Assembly: GCA_023653115.1 (NCBI GenBank) | Contig: JAMNXO010000002.1 | Coordinates: forward strand, 228,814-292,813 | Reading direction: 5' to 3' | Length of the DNA stretch: 64,000 bases | Origin: Erythrobacter sp. | GTDB lineage: Bacteria > Pseudomonadota > Alphaproteobacteria > Sphingomonadales > Sphingomonadaceae | Part shown: positions 44,680-53,927 of the stretch, piece by piece | How the letters are laid out: every line of letters begins with the position of its first letter | Position numbering within the stretch: position 1 is the stretch's first letter | Notes under the pieces: generated by a model | Told to the model about the DNA's origin: nothing | The model's database searches: none | The model's input: the letters and a program-made list of their open reading frames with translations, nothing else | Made by a program: the position numbers and the translations under genes

Positions 44680-45171
44680 CTACTTGCTGCGTTCGGCGTC
44701 GATCACTTTTTGAAGCGCCGCGTGCAAGGCTTTGGCAGGTTGGGTCCAGCATTCCAGATCGGGATGCGAGGTGAGGCTGTTTCCTGCTAACTTGATGATC
44801 ACCTCGTGTTTTCCGCCGTTGGAGATGATAATCGCGGTGCGCTCGCTCGGATCGGTCGCAGCGCATTGCGTGTCGACCAGACCAACCTTTTCTACCTTGG
44901 CGACAATCGCGTTTAATTCGCCGAGTGCAGCGGGGGCGACAATCCCGTTCAGGGGTTCTTTGCGCAACTGGCTTCTGCGGTCTTCGCGCGTCGTAGCGCC
45001 GGGCTTGAAGCTGTATTCGCCAGTAGCGAGATTGACGCTGAGCTGACCCGGTTTAGCCCATTCGGACTGGTCAACCGTTCCACTGACGATGCGGATGTCC
45101 TCGCTTCCCGCCATCGCGCTGGTGCCAATCGCCAAAGCCGCGATGCTCGCGAGCGCAAACATTTTCCGCAT
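44680..45171 (-). CDS. secreted hypothetical protein
   Basis: The 163-residue protein has a signal peptide (MRKMFALASIAALAIGTSAMA-GS). A small domain with KPGQLSVNLATGEYSFKPGA and VDTQCAATDPSERTAIIISN follows. Two cysteines (QCAAT, LECWT) may pair. No family was recognised. The ATG at 45171 has GGAGG 6 nt upstream. Its stop is one base from the nadB stop in convergent arrangement, with no room for a terminator between them. Its base composition is somewhat less GC-rich than its neighbours. Confidence 0.6.
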   Translation of the reverse strand: MRKMFALASIAALAIGTSAMAGSEDIRIVSGTVDQSEWAKPGQLSVNLATGEYSFKPGATTREDRRSQLRKEPLNGIVAPAALGELNAIVAKVEKVGLVDTQCAATDPSERTAIIISNGGKHEVIIKLAGNSLTSHPDLECWTQPAKALHAALQKVIDAERSK

Positions 45172-45259
45172 TGCATCCCTCCGCCGTTGCCATCCGTTCA
45201 TCAAGTGCAGAGTAGCGCTTTTCTCCGTGAATTGTGCATGAATGGTAAGGTGGTTTATC

Positions 45260-46195
45260 GTGAGAAATCAGTTCTCAATGCTGGCAATCGTCGCTTTGGC
45301 AGGCCTTGCCGCCCCCCTCGCCGCCCAAGACGCCTCAGCCCCCACCGAAAGCTCCATCGTCGTTACCGCGCAGCGCTCCGGCGCGCCGATGTGGACCATT
45401 GATACCCCCAAGGGCACCATCATCCTCGTCGGCGAGATCCGGGCGATCCCCAAGACCACGCCGTGGCAGCCCGACCGGCTGAAGGACGCGACCGCGCAGG
45501 CGAGCCGCGTCATCCTCGGCGCGCGGCCCAAGATTTCGCCCGGCGATATCTTCCGCATCATGTTCTCGGGCAGCAAGTTCACCAAGCTGCCCGACGACAG
45601 CCTCGCCAGCGACTATCTCGATGCCGCGCAATGGGCGCGGCTCGAACAGCTCGGGACCGCGCAGGAGGAGGATTACAGCCGCCAGAGCTTCCTGCTCACC
45701 TCGTTCCAGTTGCTGAGGAAGGAACTGCGCTTCAACCGCGATACCGCCGAAGATGCCTCCGACGTGGTGAAAGAGGCCGCCGAGAAGGCCGATGTCCCCA
45801 TCACCCGCGCCGCCACCTTGCGCGGCGAGGATATCATCGACAACCTCGCCGAAGCAGAACCCGCCGCCCATATCCCCTGCCTCACTGCGGCGATGGACGC
45901 GGTCGAAGTCGGCCCCGATATCGTCGAACAGCGGGGCGCGGACTGGCGGCGCTATGATATTCCTGCGGTGATGGCCAATCCGCTCGAGACCGCGCTCGGC
46001 CAATGCTGGCCCTGGGCGGACGAGACTTTGGGCAGCGAATTGCGCACCATCTGGGTCGATCAGATCAGCGAGGCCAGCAGCGCCAGCGGCGTCACGCTCG
46101 CAGTGGTGCCGCTAAGAGTGTTGGCGGAAAGCGGCGGGGTGCTTGACCAATTGGCGCTGCGCGGCTTCGATATTGCCGGCCCCGAATGGAAGTGA
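45260..46195 (+). CDS. TraB/GumN family protein
   Basis: The 311-residue secreted protein has a signal peptide (FSMLAIVALAGLAAPLAA-QD). It continues with the TraB/GumN pattern: GAPMWTIDTPKGTIILVGEI, repeated amphipathic helices, and a C-terminal block LAVVPLRVLAESGGVLDQLA with LRGFDI. Members of this family include Tiki-like proteases, but the catalytic GxxH and glutamate pair of active Tiki enzymes is not clear here (VGEIRAIP replaces GxxH), so activity is doubtful. The GTG at 45260 has AAGG about 9 nt upstream; an ATG at 45242 is the alternative. Confidence 0.7.
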   Translation: MRNQFSMLAIVALAGLAAPLAAQDASAPTESSIVVTAQRSGAPMWTIDTPKGTIILVGEIRAIPKTTPWQPDRLKDATAQASRVILGARPKISPGDIFRIMFSGSKFTKLPDDSLASDYLDAAQWARLEQLGTAQEEDYSRQSFLLTSFQLLRKELRFNRDTAEDASDVVKEAAEKADVPITRAATLRGEDIIDNLAEAEPAAHIPCLTAAMDAVEVGPDIVEQRGADWRRYDIPAVMANPLETALGQCWPWADETLGSELRTIWVDQISEASSASGVTLAVVPLRVLAESGGVLDQLALRGFDIAGPEWK

Positions 46196-46233
46196 TCCGC
46201 AAGGGGCTCCCGTAGAGAGGACGAGCGCACCCC

Positions 46234-47136
46234 ATGCCCACCATCACCACGCCCAATACCAAGATCGACATTTTCTACGAGGACACCGCCGAGCGCGGGG
46301 GCAACCCTGATGCCGAGGTGATCCTGCTGGTGATGGGCCTTGGCGCGCAGATGACGCTGTGGCCGGACGAGCTGGTCGATGCGCTGGTGGGCGAGGGCTA
46401 CCGCGTGATCCGCTATGATAACCGTGACATCGGCCTCAGCCAGAAGATGGAAGGCGCCCGCGCGCCCTCCCTGCCGGTGCAGGTGCTGCGCAAGAAGATC
46501 GGCTTTCCGGCGAAGGTGCCTTACACCCTTACCGACATGGCGCATGACGGGATCGGGGTGCTCGATGCGCTCGGGATCGACAAGGCCCATGTGGTCGGCG
46601 CGTCGATGGGCGGGATGATCGTGCAGCTGATGGCGGTGCATCATCCTGAGCGCCTGCTGTCGATGACCTCGATCATGTCGACCACCGGCAATCCCAAACT
46701 CCCCCAGGCCGAAAAGCACGCGATGGAGGCGCTGATCGCCCCGATCACAAGCATGGAAGAGGAAAGCCTCGTCGCCCACGGGCTCAACATCGTGAAGAAT
46801 ATCGGCAGTCCGGGCTTTCCCTTCGATCCGGAAGCGCAGCGCGAGCGGGTGCTGAAGAACATCCGCCGCAGCGTCTATCCCGCCGGCCCGCCGCGCCAGC
46901 TGGCTGCGATCATCGACGATGGCTGCCGCCGCGCGCGGCTGGCCAATGTCCGCACGCCCACGCTGGTGCTCCACGGCGAGGATGATCCGCTGGTCAAGCT
47001 GGAAGCGGGCGAGGACACCGCGCGGCATATCTCCGGTGCGCGCCTCGTCACGATCCCCGGCTGGGGCCATGACATCCCGCTGCCGCTGGTCGAGCGGGTC
47101 GCCAGCGAGATCGTCAGCCACGCCCGCGGGCGCTGA
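46234..47136 (+). CDS. alpha/beta hydrolase
   Basis: The 300-residue alpha/beta-hydrolase-fold protein has oxyanion region VMGLGAQMTLWPDELVDAL and nucleophile elbow VVGASMGGMIVQL (Ser about 128). The acid is in LHGEDDPLVKLEAG and the catalytic His in IPGWGHDIPLPLV. The HDIP/GWGHD ending and RYDNRDIGLSQ resemble the family that includes the aclacinomycin methylesterase RdmC. The substrate is unknown. AGAGGACG is about 12 nt upstream of the ATG at 46234. Confidence 0.85.
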   Translation: MPTITTPNTKIDIFYEDTAERGGNPDAEVILLVMGLGAQMTLWPDELVDALVGEGYRVIRYDNRDIGLSQKMEGARAPSLPVQVLRKKIGFPAKVPYTLTDMAHDGIGVLDALGIDKAHVVGASMGGMIVQLMAVHHPERLLSMTSIMSTTGNPKLPQAEKHAMEALIAPITSMEEESLVAHGLNIVKNIGSPGFPFDPEAQRERVLKNIRRSVYPAGPPRQLAAIIDDGCRRARLANVRTPTLVLHGEDDPLVKLEAGEDTARHISGARLVTIPGWGHDIPLPLVERVASEIVSHARGR

Positions 47137-47281
47137 CGGCCCGGAGCCAGCACCTAAGGGCTAACCCCAGGAGCATTGCAGCCGGTTTCGCGACCAGATT
47201 GCGGCACCATGCAGGCCTTGTGTTTCACGAGGCTTTGCAATCCTTATCAGGCAACAGGTTCAGCTCGGCAGTCGCATCATC

Positions 47282-49045
47282 ATGGTGCTGATCGCGCTGG
47301 CGGTGGCAACCACCGCGGTGACGATTGCGCTGGTGCGCTTCGGCGGCCCGATGACCGAGGAGAACACGCTGCAGGATGTGCTGCTGGCCGATATCCTGCC
47401 GCCGCCCGCCTACAGCGTGGAGCCCTATCTGCTGACCTCGCTGATGGCGTCCGATCCGGCCCGTGCCGAGGCGCATCTCGAACGGCTCAATGTCACGCGC
47501 GAGGAGTTCCGCCAACGCGAGACTTTCTGGAACGAAACGCCGGTGCCGGCGCAGTTGCAAGGGCAGCTTGATGCCACCCTCGCCTCGGCCGATGTGTTCT
47601 GGGCAATCGTCGACACCCGCTTCCTTCCCGCCATGAAGGCCGGGGATGCAGGCCGGATGCGGGCCATCCATGATGGCGCGTTGGCGCGCGCCTATGAGGC
47701 CCAGCACGCCAATGTGCTCAAGCTGGTGGAAATGTCGAACGCCTACCGCGCGACGATGGTGGCGGAAAATTACCGGCTGACCGCCACGCTGCTGGTGGTG
47801 GCGGGGGTGTTCACGCTGGCGCTGGTGGCCGCCGTCATCCACGCCGCGCGGACCATCCGCCGCCGCGCGATCGAGCCTATGGCGCAGATCGCCGGGGCGA
47901 TGGAAGCGATGGCCGAGGGCGATCTGGCGGTTCCGGTCGAAGGCGGCGAGCGGACGGATGAAATCGGCGCGATGGCGCGCGCGCTGGAGACGTTCCGGAG
48001 TGCCGCGCTGGCCCAGCGCAGCGCCGAGCATGATCAGCGCACAGTGGTGAGCGCGCTTGATATCGGGATCGCCGCGCTGGCGCGCAAGGATCTCGAATTC
48101 CGCTTCGATCAGTCCTTCCCCGCGCAATACGAGGCGCTGCGCCGCGAATTCAATCTCGCGATTGAGGCGCTGGCCGGGGCTGTCGTTAATGTCCGCATAG
48201 GAGCGGGCAGCGTGCAGCAGTCGATCGCCGAGATCAGCACCGCGACCGATGATCTGGCGTCGCGCAACGAGGTGCAGGCTTCGCAGCTGGCGCAGACTGC
48301 GCAGGCGATGACCCATGTGACCGGCGCGATCGTGCAGGTCAGCCAGGATGCCGTCACCATGCATCGGTCTATGGACGAGGCCAATGCCCGCGCCCGCGCC
48401 GGTCACGAAGTGGTGCAGCGCGCAGTCACCGCGATGCACGCGATCGAGCGATCAGCCCAGGAGATCGGCCAGATTATCGAAGTGATCGATTCGATTGCGT
48501 TCCAGACCAACCTGCTGGCCCTGAACGCCGGGGTCGAGGCTGCGCGGGCGGGCGAGGCGGGCAAGGGCTTTGCCGTGGTCGCCACCGAAGTGCGCGGGCT
48601 GGCGCAGCGATCGGCCGAGGCTGCCGACCAGATTCGTGGGTTGATCTCGCGCAGCGCCGGCGAAGTGGCGGCAGGCGTCGAGCTGGTCGGCGCCAGCGGG
48701 ACGACACTCAACGAACTGCTGGTGGCGGTAAGCGGCATGGGCGCCCTGATCGGCGCCATCGCCGAGGCGGCCGAAAACCAGTCGCAGCGGCTCAAGGAAG
48801 TTGATCGCGCCGTGGCGGCGATGGACCAGATGACCCAGGCCAATGCCGCGATGGTGGAGGAATGTTTCGCCGCCACCCGCTCGCTTTCGGCCGAGGCCCA
48901 CGCGCTGATCGATCAGGTCTGCGAATTCCAGACACGCGGGGGCGAGCGGGTCAGTAATGATGCAATCGGCGCGCATTATCGCCGCGAGAGTCTGGTGATG
49001 ACGGTGAACCCGCCGGACGAGCAGACCGCGCGCCGCGTCGCCTGA
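47282..49045 (+). CDS. methyl-accepting chemotaxis protein
   Basis: The 587-residue chemoreceptor has an N-terminal membrane helix ([17 protein letters not shown]), a short periplasmic sensor of about 140 residues, a second helix near 166-186 ([20 protein letters not shown]) and a HAMP domain. A long signalling coiled coil ends at the hairpin [20 protein letters not shown] with [20 protein letters not shown] (about 400-440), which binds CheA/CheW. No che genes are nearby. The frame is open upstream of the ATG with hydrophobic residues (LGSRII), but no start codon is available there, so the true N-terminus could be slightly longer via a rare start. Confidence 0.9.
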   Translation: MVLIALAVATTAVTIALVRFGGPMTEENTLQDVLLADILPPPAYSVEPYLLTSLMASDPARAEAHLERLNVTREEFRQRETFWNETPVPAQLQGQLDATLASADVFWAIVDTRFLPAMKAGDAGRMRAIHDGALARAYEAQHANVLKLVEMSNAYRATMVAENYRLTATLLVVAGVFTLALVAAVIHAARTIRRRAIEPMAQIAGAMEAMAEGDLAVPVEGGERTDEIGAMARALETFRSAALAQRSAEHDQRTVVSALDIGIAALARKDLEFRFDQSFPAQYEALRREFNLAIEALAGAVVNVRIGAGSVQQSIAEISTATDDLASRNEVQASQLAQTAQAMTHVTGAIVQVSQDAVTMHRSMDEANARARAGHEVVQRAVTAMHAIERSAQEIGQIIEVIDSIAFQTNLLALNAGVEAARAGEAGKGFAVVATEVRGLAQRSAEAADQIRGLISRSAGEVAAGVELVGASGTTLNELLVAVSGMGALIGAIAEAAENQSQRLKEVDRAVAAMDQMTQANAAMVEECFAATRSLSAEAHALIDQVCEFQTRGGERVSNDAIGAHYRRESLVMTVNPPDEQTARRVA

Positions 49046-49143
49046 TCCGCGGTGCTGTGCCCGGGCAGGCCGGGCCGAACCCCTTGCGAAACCGCAGCCG
49101 GCTGTTAGCCTCGCCGCCATATTGCAAAAAGGGGAGTGGATTG

Positions 49144-50658
49144 ATGAACCGGCGTTTCCAAGGGCTGAGCGCGATTGCGCTGTTGGCATTCACGGCACTT
49201 CCGGCGGCAGCCGAGACACCTGATCGCGCGGCGATTGCCGCCACGGTCGAACAGCAGCATGACGCCACGATTAAGGCGCTGCGCGACTGGATTGCGCTGC
49301 CCACCATCGCCGCGGAAAAGCGCGGCACGCCCGAAGGCGCGGAATATATGCGCCAGCTGGCGCTCGATGCCGGGTTCCAGATGGCCAAGGTCATTCCCAC
49401 CGACGGCGTGCCCGGCGTGTTCGCCACGCTCGATGCCGGCGCGCCGACCACGCTCGGCATCTACTTCATGTATGATGTGAAGCAGTTCGATCCGGCCGAA
49501 TGGAATTCGCCCCCGCTCGAAGGGCAGATGGCCGAGCGGCCGGGCGAAGGCACGGCGCTGGTGGGGCGCGGCGCGGTCAACCAGAAGGGGCCGGAAATGG
49601 CCCTTCTCGCCGCGATCAAGGCGATTCAGGCCAGCGGCCGCAAGCTGCCCGTCAATCTCGTGCTGGTGGCCGAGGGCGAGGAAGAGGTCGCCTCGACCAA
49701 TTTTGCGCAGGTCGTGGCCGTGCCCGAAGTGCGCGACGCGCTGGCCAAGAGCGTCGGCGTGTTCATCCCGTCGGCCCTCCAGAGCAAGGACGGCAGCGCC
49801 AACATCACGCTGGGGGCCAAGGGCGCGGTCGAATTCCAGCTGATCGTCGGCGGCGAAACGTCGGACAAATATCCCAAGACCGACATCCACTCCTCCAACC
49901 ACGCGCGGATCGAAAGCCCGGCGTGGCGGCTGGTCAAGGCGCTCGATACGCTGGTGGCCGATGATGGCCACACCCCGACGATTGACGGCTGGTTCGAAAA
50001 TGTCCGCCCGCTAACGGAGCGGCAGAAGCAGCTCCTTACCGAAAGCGCGGCGATGAACCCCGAGAGCGCGGAAAAGGCGTTGCTCGGCGTGGGCCAGTGG
50101 ATCGGCAACGAGGATTACATCACCAGCCTCGAACGGTTCTATTCGCAGCCCACCGTCAACATTCAGGGGCTGGTGTCGGGCTATACCGGCCCGGGCGGCA
50201 AGACCGTGCTGCCGGGCCGCGCCGAGGCCAAGCTCGAATTCCGGCTGGTTCCGGCGATGACCAAGGACGAAGCGGTCAGCAAGCTGAAGGCGCATCTGGC
50301 CGCACGCGGGTTTGATGATGTGCAGGTGATCATCTCGGGCGGCTATGGCCCCAACGAGACCGAGGAGGACAGCCTGATGGTGCAGGCGCAGAAGCGCTTG
50401 TTCGAGAATCTGGGGATCCCCTATTCGATTCGCCCGCGCAATGCCGGCAGCTGGCCGGGCGTGGTGTTCAACGGCCCGCCGCTGGGCCTGCCCGCAACCC
50501 AGTTCGGCCTTGGCCGGGGCGGCGGAGCGCACGCGCCGAACGAATGGTTCCTGATCGAAAGCAGCGATCCCAAGGTGTTCGGCCTCGATCAGGTGACGAT
50601 GGCCTATGTCGATTATCTCTACGTGATCGCTGACGAGGCCCGCAAAGCGGCCAAGTGA
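49144..50658 (+). CDS. M20-family-like metallopeptidase with altered metal ligands
   Basis: The 504-residue secreted protein has a signal peptide (IALLAFTALPAAAE). An M20 fold follows with GRGAVNQKGPEMALLAAIKA, AEGEEEVAST (catalytic and metal Glu), and a C-terminal GGGAHAPNEWFLIESSD carrying the last His. Where M20 enzymes have H-x-D (HYDV), this protein has YFMYDVKQFDPAEW, so the first His is Met. The bridging Asp of GRGAxDDKG is Asn. Either metal binding differs or this is a distinct subfamily. GGGGAG lies 11 nt before the ATG. A 15-bp hairpin follows. Confidence 0.75.
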   Translation: MNRRFQGLSAIALLAFTALPAAAETPDRAAIAATVEQQHDATIKALRDWIALPTIAAEKRGTPEGAEYMRQLALDAGFQMAKVIPTDGVPGVFATLDAGAPTTLGIYFMYDVKQFDPAEWNSPPLEGQMAERPGEGTALVGRGAVNQKGPEMALLAAIKAIQASGRKLPVNLVLVAEGEEEVASTNFAQVVAVPEVRDALAKSVGVFIPSALQSKDGSANITLGAKGAVEFQLIVGGETSDKYPKTDIHSSNHARIESPAWRLVKALDTLVADDGHTPTIDGWFENVRPLTERQKQLLTESAAMNPESAEKALLGVGQWIGNEDYITSLERFYSQPTVNIQGLVSGYTGPGGKTVLPGRAEAKLEFRLVPAMTKDEAVSKLKAHLAARGFDDVQVIISGGYGPNETEEDSLMVQAQKRLFENLGIPYSIRPRNAGSWPGVVFNGPPLGLPATQFGLGRGGGAHAPNEWFLIESSDPKVFGLDQVTMAYVDYLYVIADEARKAAK

Positions 50659-50667
50659 CCGGTTCCG

Positions 50668-50698
50668 GCGGCTGTCCGGGAGGCTCCCGGACAGCCGC
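50668..50698 (+). terminator. 15-bp perfect hairpin after the M20-like peptidase gene
   Basis: GCGGCTGTCCGGGAG (50668-50682) and CTCCCGGACAGCCGC (50684-50698) are perfectly complementary. It starts 9 bp after the stop. No T-run follows, so it is an unusual but strong terminator candidate. Confidence 0.55.
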
Positions 50699-51179
50699 TG
50701 ACGCACCCGTCACGCAACAATCATGCGTCTGTTCGTGCAAAAGATTCACGGGTGGATTCGAATGATTCAATCACCATATTTTTCTTCACAGATTCAAATT
50801 GGGGCTTGCGGGGTCCGCGACTCAAGCTTGATCCACGCGTCGCGGGTCTGTCGCACTCCGCCAGCACCCCAAATATGGTAACCTAGTGCTTAATCCCCCG
50901 TTGACGGGACTCCCGCACTGATTCATCATCTAGTGGTTCGGCGCAAATCGGACCCCCAAGCCTTGGTGATTTTCCTCCTCCCCGCAACAGGGGCCTAAGG
51001 GAAGGAGTCGCTGGCATCCGGGGGCTCTGGAGGCGGGCCGGGAGACGATGATCAGGCGAGCTTGTGGACCCCTCTGGGGACATCCTGTTGGCCAGTCTGT
51101 GGATCGTCCTGTATAGAACAGAATCAGAACGCGGGCCTTGTGCCGGGTTGTGATTCGGGGGACACAAGTGGGGCAAGCG
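50699..51179. other. long leader region of nrdA
   Basis: This stretch of about 480 bp has no convincing gene. It holds a small hairpin CCCG-TTGA-CGGG (50897-50908), two isolated CTAGTG half-sites (50883 and 50930), and two TGTGGA sequences (51064 and 51098) that resemble parts of a DnaA box. Its length suggests a regulated promoter or leader for ribonucleotide reductase, but no clear NrdR box pair was found. Confidence 0.45.
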
Positions 51180-53225
51180 ATGGATTTCAAGGCGAGCGAC
51201 GGCGTGACGAGTGACGCAGGGGCGAACGATGTGCTGAACGAAGTGGACGCGGGCGCAGCAGCGCCGGCAAAGGATGAAAAGGCCGTGACCATGACAAAGA
51301 CCGATGCAGGGTCAGACGCGCTGATCGCCGCCAAGGCGGGCGAAGCGCTTGCCAATGCGATGGGCAGCGCCATGGCCGAAGCGGCCAAGGCTGACGCGAT
51401 CGACAGCAAGAAGGTCAACGACCGGCGCTTCACGATCGTCACGGACAATGCGCGCGATGCGAACCTCACCGAATTCGGCAAGGAAACGCTGACCGATCGC
51501 TATCTGCTTCCCGGCGAGAACTATCAGGATCTGTTCGCCCGCGTGGCCGATGCCTATGCCGATGATCAGGCGCACGCCCAGCGGCTGTATGACTACATTT
51601 CGAACCTGTGGTTCATGCCGGCCACCCCGGTGCTGTCGAATGGCGGCACCAATCGCGGCCTGCCGATCTCGTGCTACCTGAACTCGGTGTCGGACAGCCT
51701 TGAAGGCATCGTCGGCACCTGGAACGAAAACGTGTGGCTGGCCTCCAAGGGCGGCGGCATCGGCACCTATTGGGGCAATGTCCGCGGCATCGGCGAGCCG
51801 GTCGGCCTCAACGGCAAGACCAGCGGGATCATTCCCTTCGTGCGCGTGATGGACAGCCTGACGCTGGCGATCTCGCAGGGCTCGCTGCGGCGCGGTTCGG
51901 CGGCGTGCTATCTCGATGTCAGCCACCCGGAAATCGAGGAGTTCCTCGAAATCCGCAAGCCGTCGGGTGATTTCAACCGCAAGGCGCTGAACCTGCACCA
52001 CGGCGTGCTGCTGACCGACGACTTCATGGAAGCCGTGCGCGAAGGCGCCGAATTCCAGCTCAAGAGCCCTAAGGACGGCTCGGTGCGCGCCACCGTGGAT
52101 GCGCGTGCGCTGTTCCAGAAGCTGGTCGAGACCCGTCTGGCAACCGGCGAGCCCTACATCGTCTTCTCCGACACCGTGAACCGCATGATGCCCAAGCATC
52201 ACCGCGATCTCGGCCTCAAGGTTTCGACCTCGAACCTGTGCTCGGAAATTACCCTGCCGACCGGCATCGACCACCTCGGCAATGATCGCACCGCGGTGTG
52301 CTGCCTGTCCTCGCTCAACCTCGAGATGTGGGACGCGTGGAACGGCGACAAGCAGTTCATCGAGGACGTGATGCGCTTCCTCGACAACGTGCTGCAGGAC
52401 TATATCGACCGCGCGCCGGACGAGATGGCCCGTGCCAAGTATTCGGCCTCGCGCGAGCGGTCCGTCGGCCTCGGCGTGATGGGCTTCCACTCCTATCTGC
52501 AGATGAAGAGCGTCGGCTTCGAAAGCGCGATGGCCAAGGCGCTGAACCTCAAGATGTTCAAGCACATCCACGCCAAGGCCTGCGAAGCCTCGATGCTGCT
52601 CGCACAGGAGCGCGGGCCGTGCCCCGATGCCGCCGACATGGGCGCGATGGAGCGCTTCAGCTGCAAGATGGCGATCGCGCCGACCGCGTCGATCAGCATC
52701 ATCTGCGGCGGCACCTCGGCCTGCATCGAGCCGATCCCGGCGAACATCTACACCCACAAGACCCTGTCGGGCAGCTTCATCGTGAAGAACCCCTATCTGG
52801 AAAAGCTGCTCGACAAGAAGGCCAAGAACTCGACCAACGTCTGGAACTCGATCCTCGAGCGTGGCGGCAGCGTGCAGCACCTCGATTTCCTCACGGCCGA
52901 GGAAAAGGGCGTGTTCAAGACCAGCTTCGAGATCGACCAGCGCTGGCTGCTCGAATTCGCGGCCGACCGCACGCCCTTCATCGATCAGGCCCAGTCGCTG
53001 AACCTGTTCATCCCGGCCGATGTCGACAAGTGGGATCTGATGATGCTGCACTACCAGGCGTGGGAAAAGGGCATCAAGTCGCTCTATTACCTGCGTTCCA
53101 AGAGCGTGCAGCGCGCTGGTTTCGTCGGCGGGGTGGAGGCGGACAACACGTCCGAACTCGCCAAGATCGAGCTGAGCGCCAGCGGCGAGCAGACCGATTA
53201 CGAGGAATGTCTGAGCTGCCAGTAA
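51180..53225 (+). CDS. nrdA: class Ia ribonucleoside-diphosphate reductase, alpha subunit
   Basis: The 681-residue catalytic subunit reduces ribonucleotides to deoxyribonucleotides. Active-site elements are LPISCYLNSVSD (Cys of the redox pair, about 163), NLCSEI (thiyl-radical Cys with Asn and Glu, about 351), CLSSLNLEMW (second Cys) and the C-terminal shuttle EECLSCQ. An N-terminal ATP cone is not apparent; instead about 95 residues of low-complexity Ala/Asp-rich sequence precede RRFTIVTDNARDANLTEFGK. The start could also be the internal ATG at 51291. nrdB lies 0.7 kb downstream, separated by two small genes. Confidence 0.93.
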   Translation: MDFKASDGVTSDAGANDVLNEVDAGAAAPAKDEKAVTMTKTDAGSDALIAAKAGEALANAMGSAMAEAAKADAIDSKKVNDRRFTIVTDNARDANLTEFGKETLTDRYLLPGENYQDLFARVADAYADDQAHAQRLYDYISNLWFMPATPVLSNGGTNRGLPISCYLNSVSDSLEGIVGTWNENVWLASKGGGIGTYWGNVRGIGEPVGLNGKTSGIIPFVRVMDSLTLAISQGSLRRGSAACYLDVSHPEIEEFLEIRKPSGDFNRKALNLHHGVLLTDDFMEAVREGAEFQLKSPKDGSVRATVDARALFQKLVETRLATGEPYIVFSDTVNRMMPKHHRDLGLKVSTSNLCSEITLPTGIDHLGNDRTAVCCLSSLNLEMWDAWNGDKQFIEDVMRFLDNVLQDYIDRAPDEMARAKYSASRERSVGLGVMGFHSYLQMKSVGFESAMAKALNLKMFKHIHAKACEASMLLAQERGPCPDAADMGAMERFSCKMAIAPTASISIICGGTSACIEPIPANIYTHKTLSGSFIVKNPYLEKLLDKKAKNSTNVWNSILERGGSVQHLDFLTAEEKGVFKTSFEIDQRWLLEFAADRTPFIDQAQSLNLFIPADVDKWDLMMLHYQAWEKGIKSLYYLRSKSVQRAGFVGGVEADNTSELAKIELSASGEQTDYEECLSCQ

Positions 53226-53247
53226 GGCTGGCGGCGAGGGCTCGGCG

Positions 53248-53595
53248 ATGCGCATCCGCGGTTCCCAACGCATTTCCACCGAGGCGACCGGTTCCTGCCG
53301 GACGTCGCGCGGGATGCAATGGGACATTGCGCTGGCAGACCTGTCGGAGGGCGGCTGCCGGCTCGAGGATCCCCGCGGGCGGTTGAGGCTGGGCGAATTC
53401 GTCCGGCTCTACATCGCCGGCACCGGGCCGCACATGGCCGAGGTGGCATGGCGGCAGGGCGACCGGGTGGGCATCGAATTCGTCCGGCCGCTGCCCGCAC
53501 GGGTGTTCCAGTTGCTCGCCGCGGCCGACTGGCACGGCGCGCAGGCAGCCTACGAGGAAGACCGCCGCACGATGCCGGTGCGGCGGATAATCTGA
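53248..53595 (+). CDS. PilZ-domain protein
   Basis: The 115-residue protein is essentially one PilZ domain: DIALADLSEGGCRLEDPRGR, then LRLGEFVRLYIAGTGPHMAE, VAWRQGDRVGIEFVRPLP. PilZ domains bind cyclic di-GMP through an N-terminal RxxxR and a D-x-S-x-x-G motif. Here D-L-S-E-G-G is present, and R-x(n)-R before it (RGSQRISTEATGS) is only partly conserved, so binding is uncertain. It sits between nrdA and nrdB, 22 bp after the nrdA stop, probably co-transcribed. Confidence 0.8.
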   Translation: MRIRGSQRISTEATGSCRTSRGMQWDIALADLSEGGCRLEDPRGRLRLGEFVRLYIAGTGPHMAEVAWRQGDRVGIEFVRPLPARVFQLLAAADWHGAQAAYEEDRRTMPVRRII

Positions 53596-53641
53596 ACACG
53601 GCCCGCCCCGGCCACAACGGGGCACGATGAAGGGGAAAGTG

Positions 53642-53827
53642 ATGAATTTGCCGTTCGGAATGGGGATATTCGGCCTGATCATTTGCGCCGTCTTCGCCTT
53701 TAACGCGGTGCGCGAATTGCGCCGCAATGTCGAAGGCCACTCCCGCAATGCCGCGATGATCCACATCGCGATGGTCTCGATGTTCGTGCCTTTCTGCCTC
53801 TACGTGCTGATCGCCTACGCGCCCTAG
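53642..53827 (+). CDS. small membrane protein
   Basis: The 61-residue protein has two hydrophobic segments (FGMGIFGLIICAVFAFNAV and MVSMFVPFCLYVLIAYA) separated by a basic loop (RELRRNVEGHSRNA). No family was recognised. AAGGGGAAAG lies just before the ATG at 53642; an upstream ATG at 53627 is also in frame. It is between the PilZ gene and nrdB and could share their transcript. Confidence 0.6.
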   Translation: MNLPFGMGIFGLIICAVFAFNAVRELRRNVEGHSRNAAMIHIAMVSMFVPFCLYVLIAYAP

Positions 53828-53927
53828 AATTTTTACGGACAGGCCGGTGAATCCGTCAGCCCGTTCGCAACGTATCTCAAATCGCCTATATTGGCCCTTG
53901 AAGACATCCAACTGAAGGAATCCGCCG

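Noticed and set aside
50883..50935. Two CTAGTG half-sites upstream of nrdA considered as NrdR boxes
   Set aside because: They lack the matching left halves and their 47-bp spacing does not fit the usual paired NrdR boxes.
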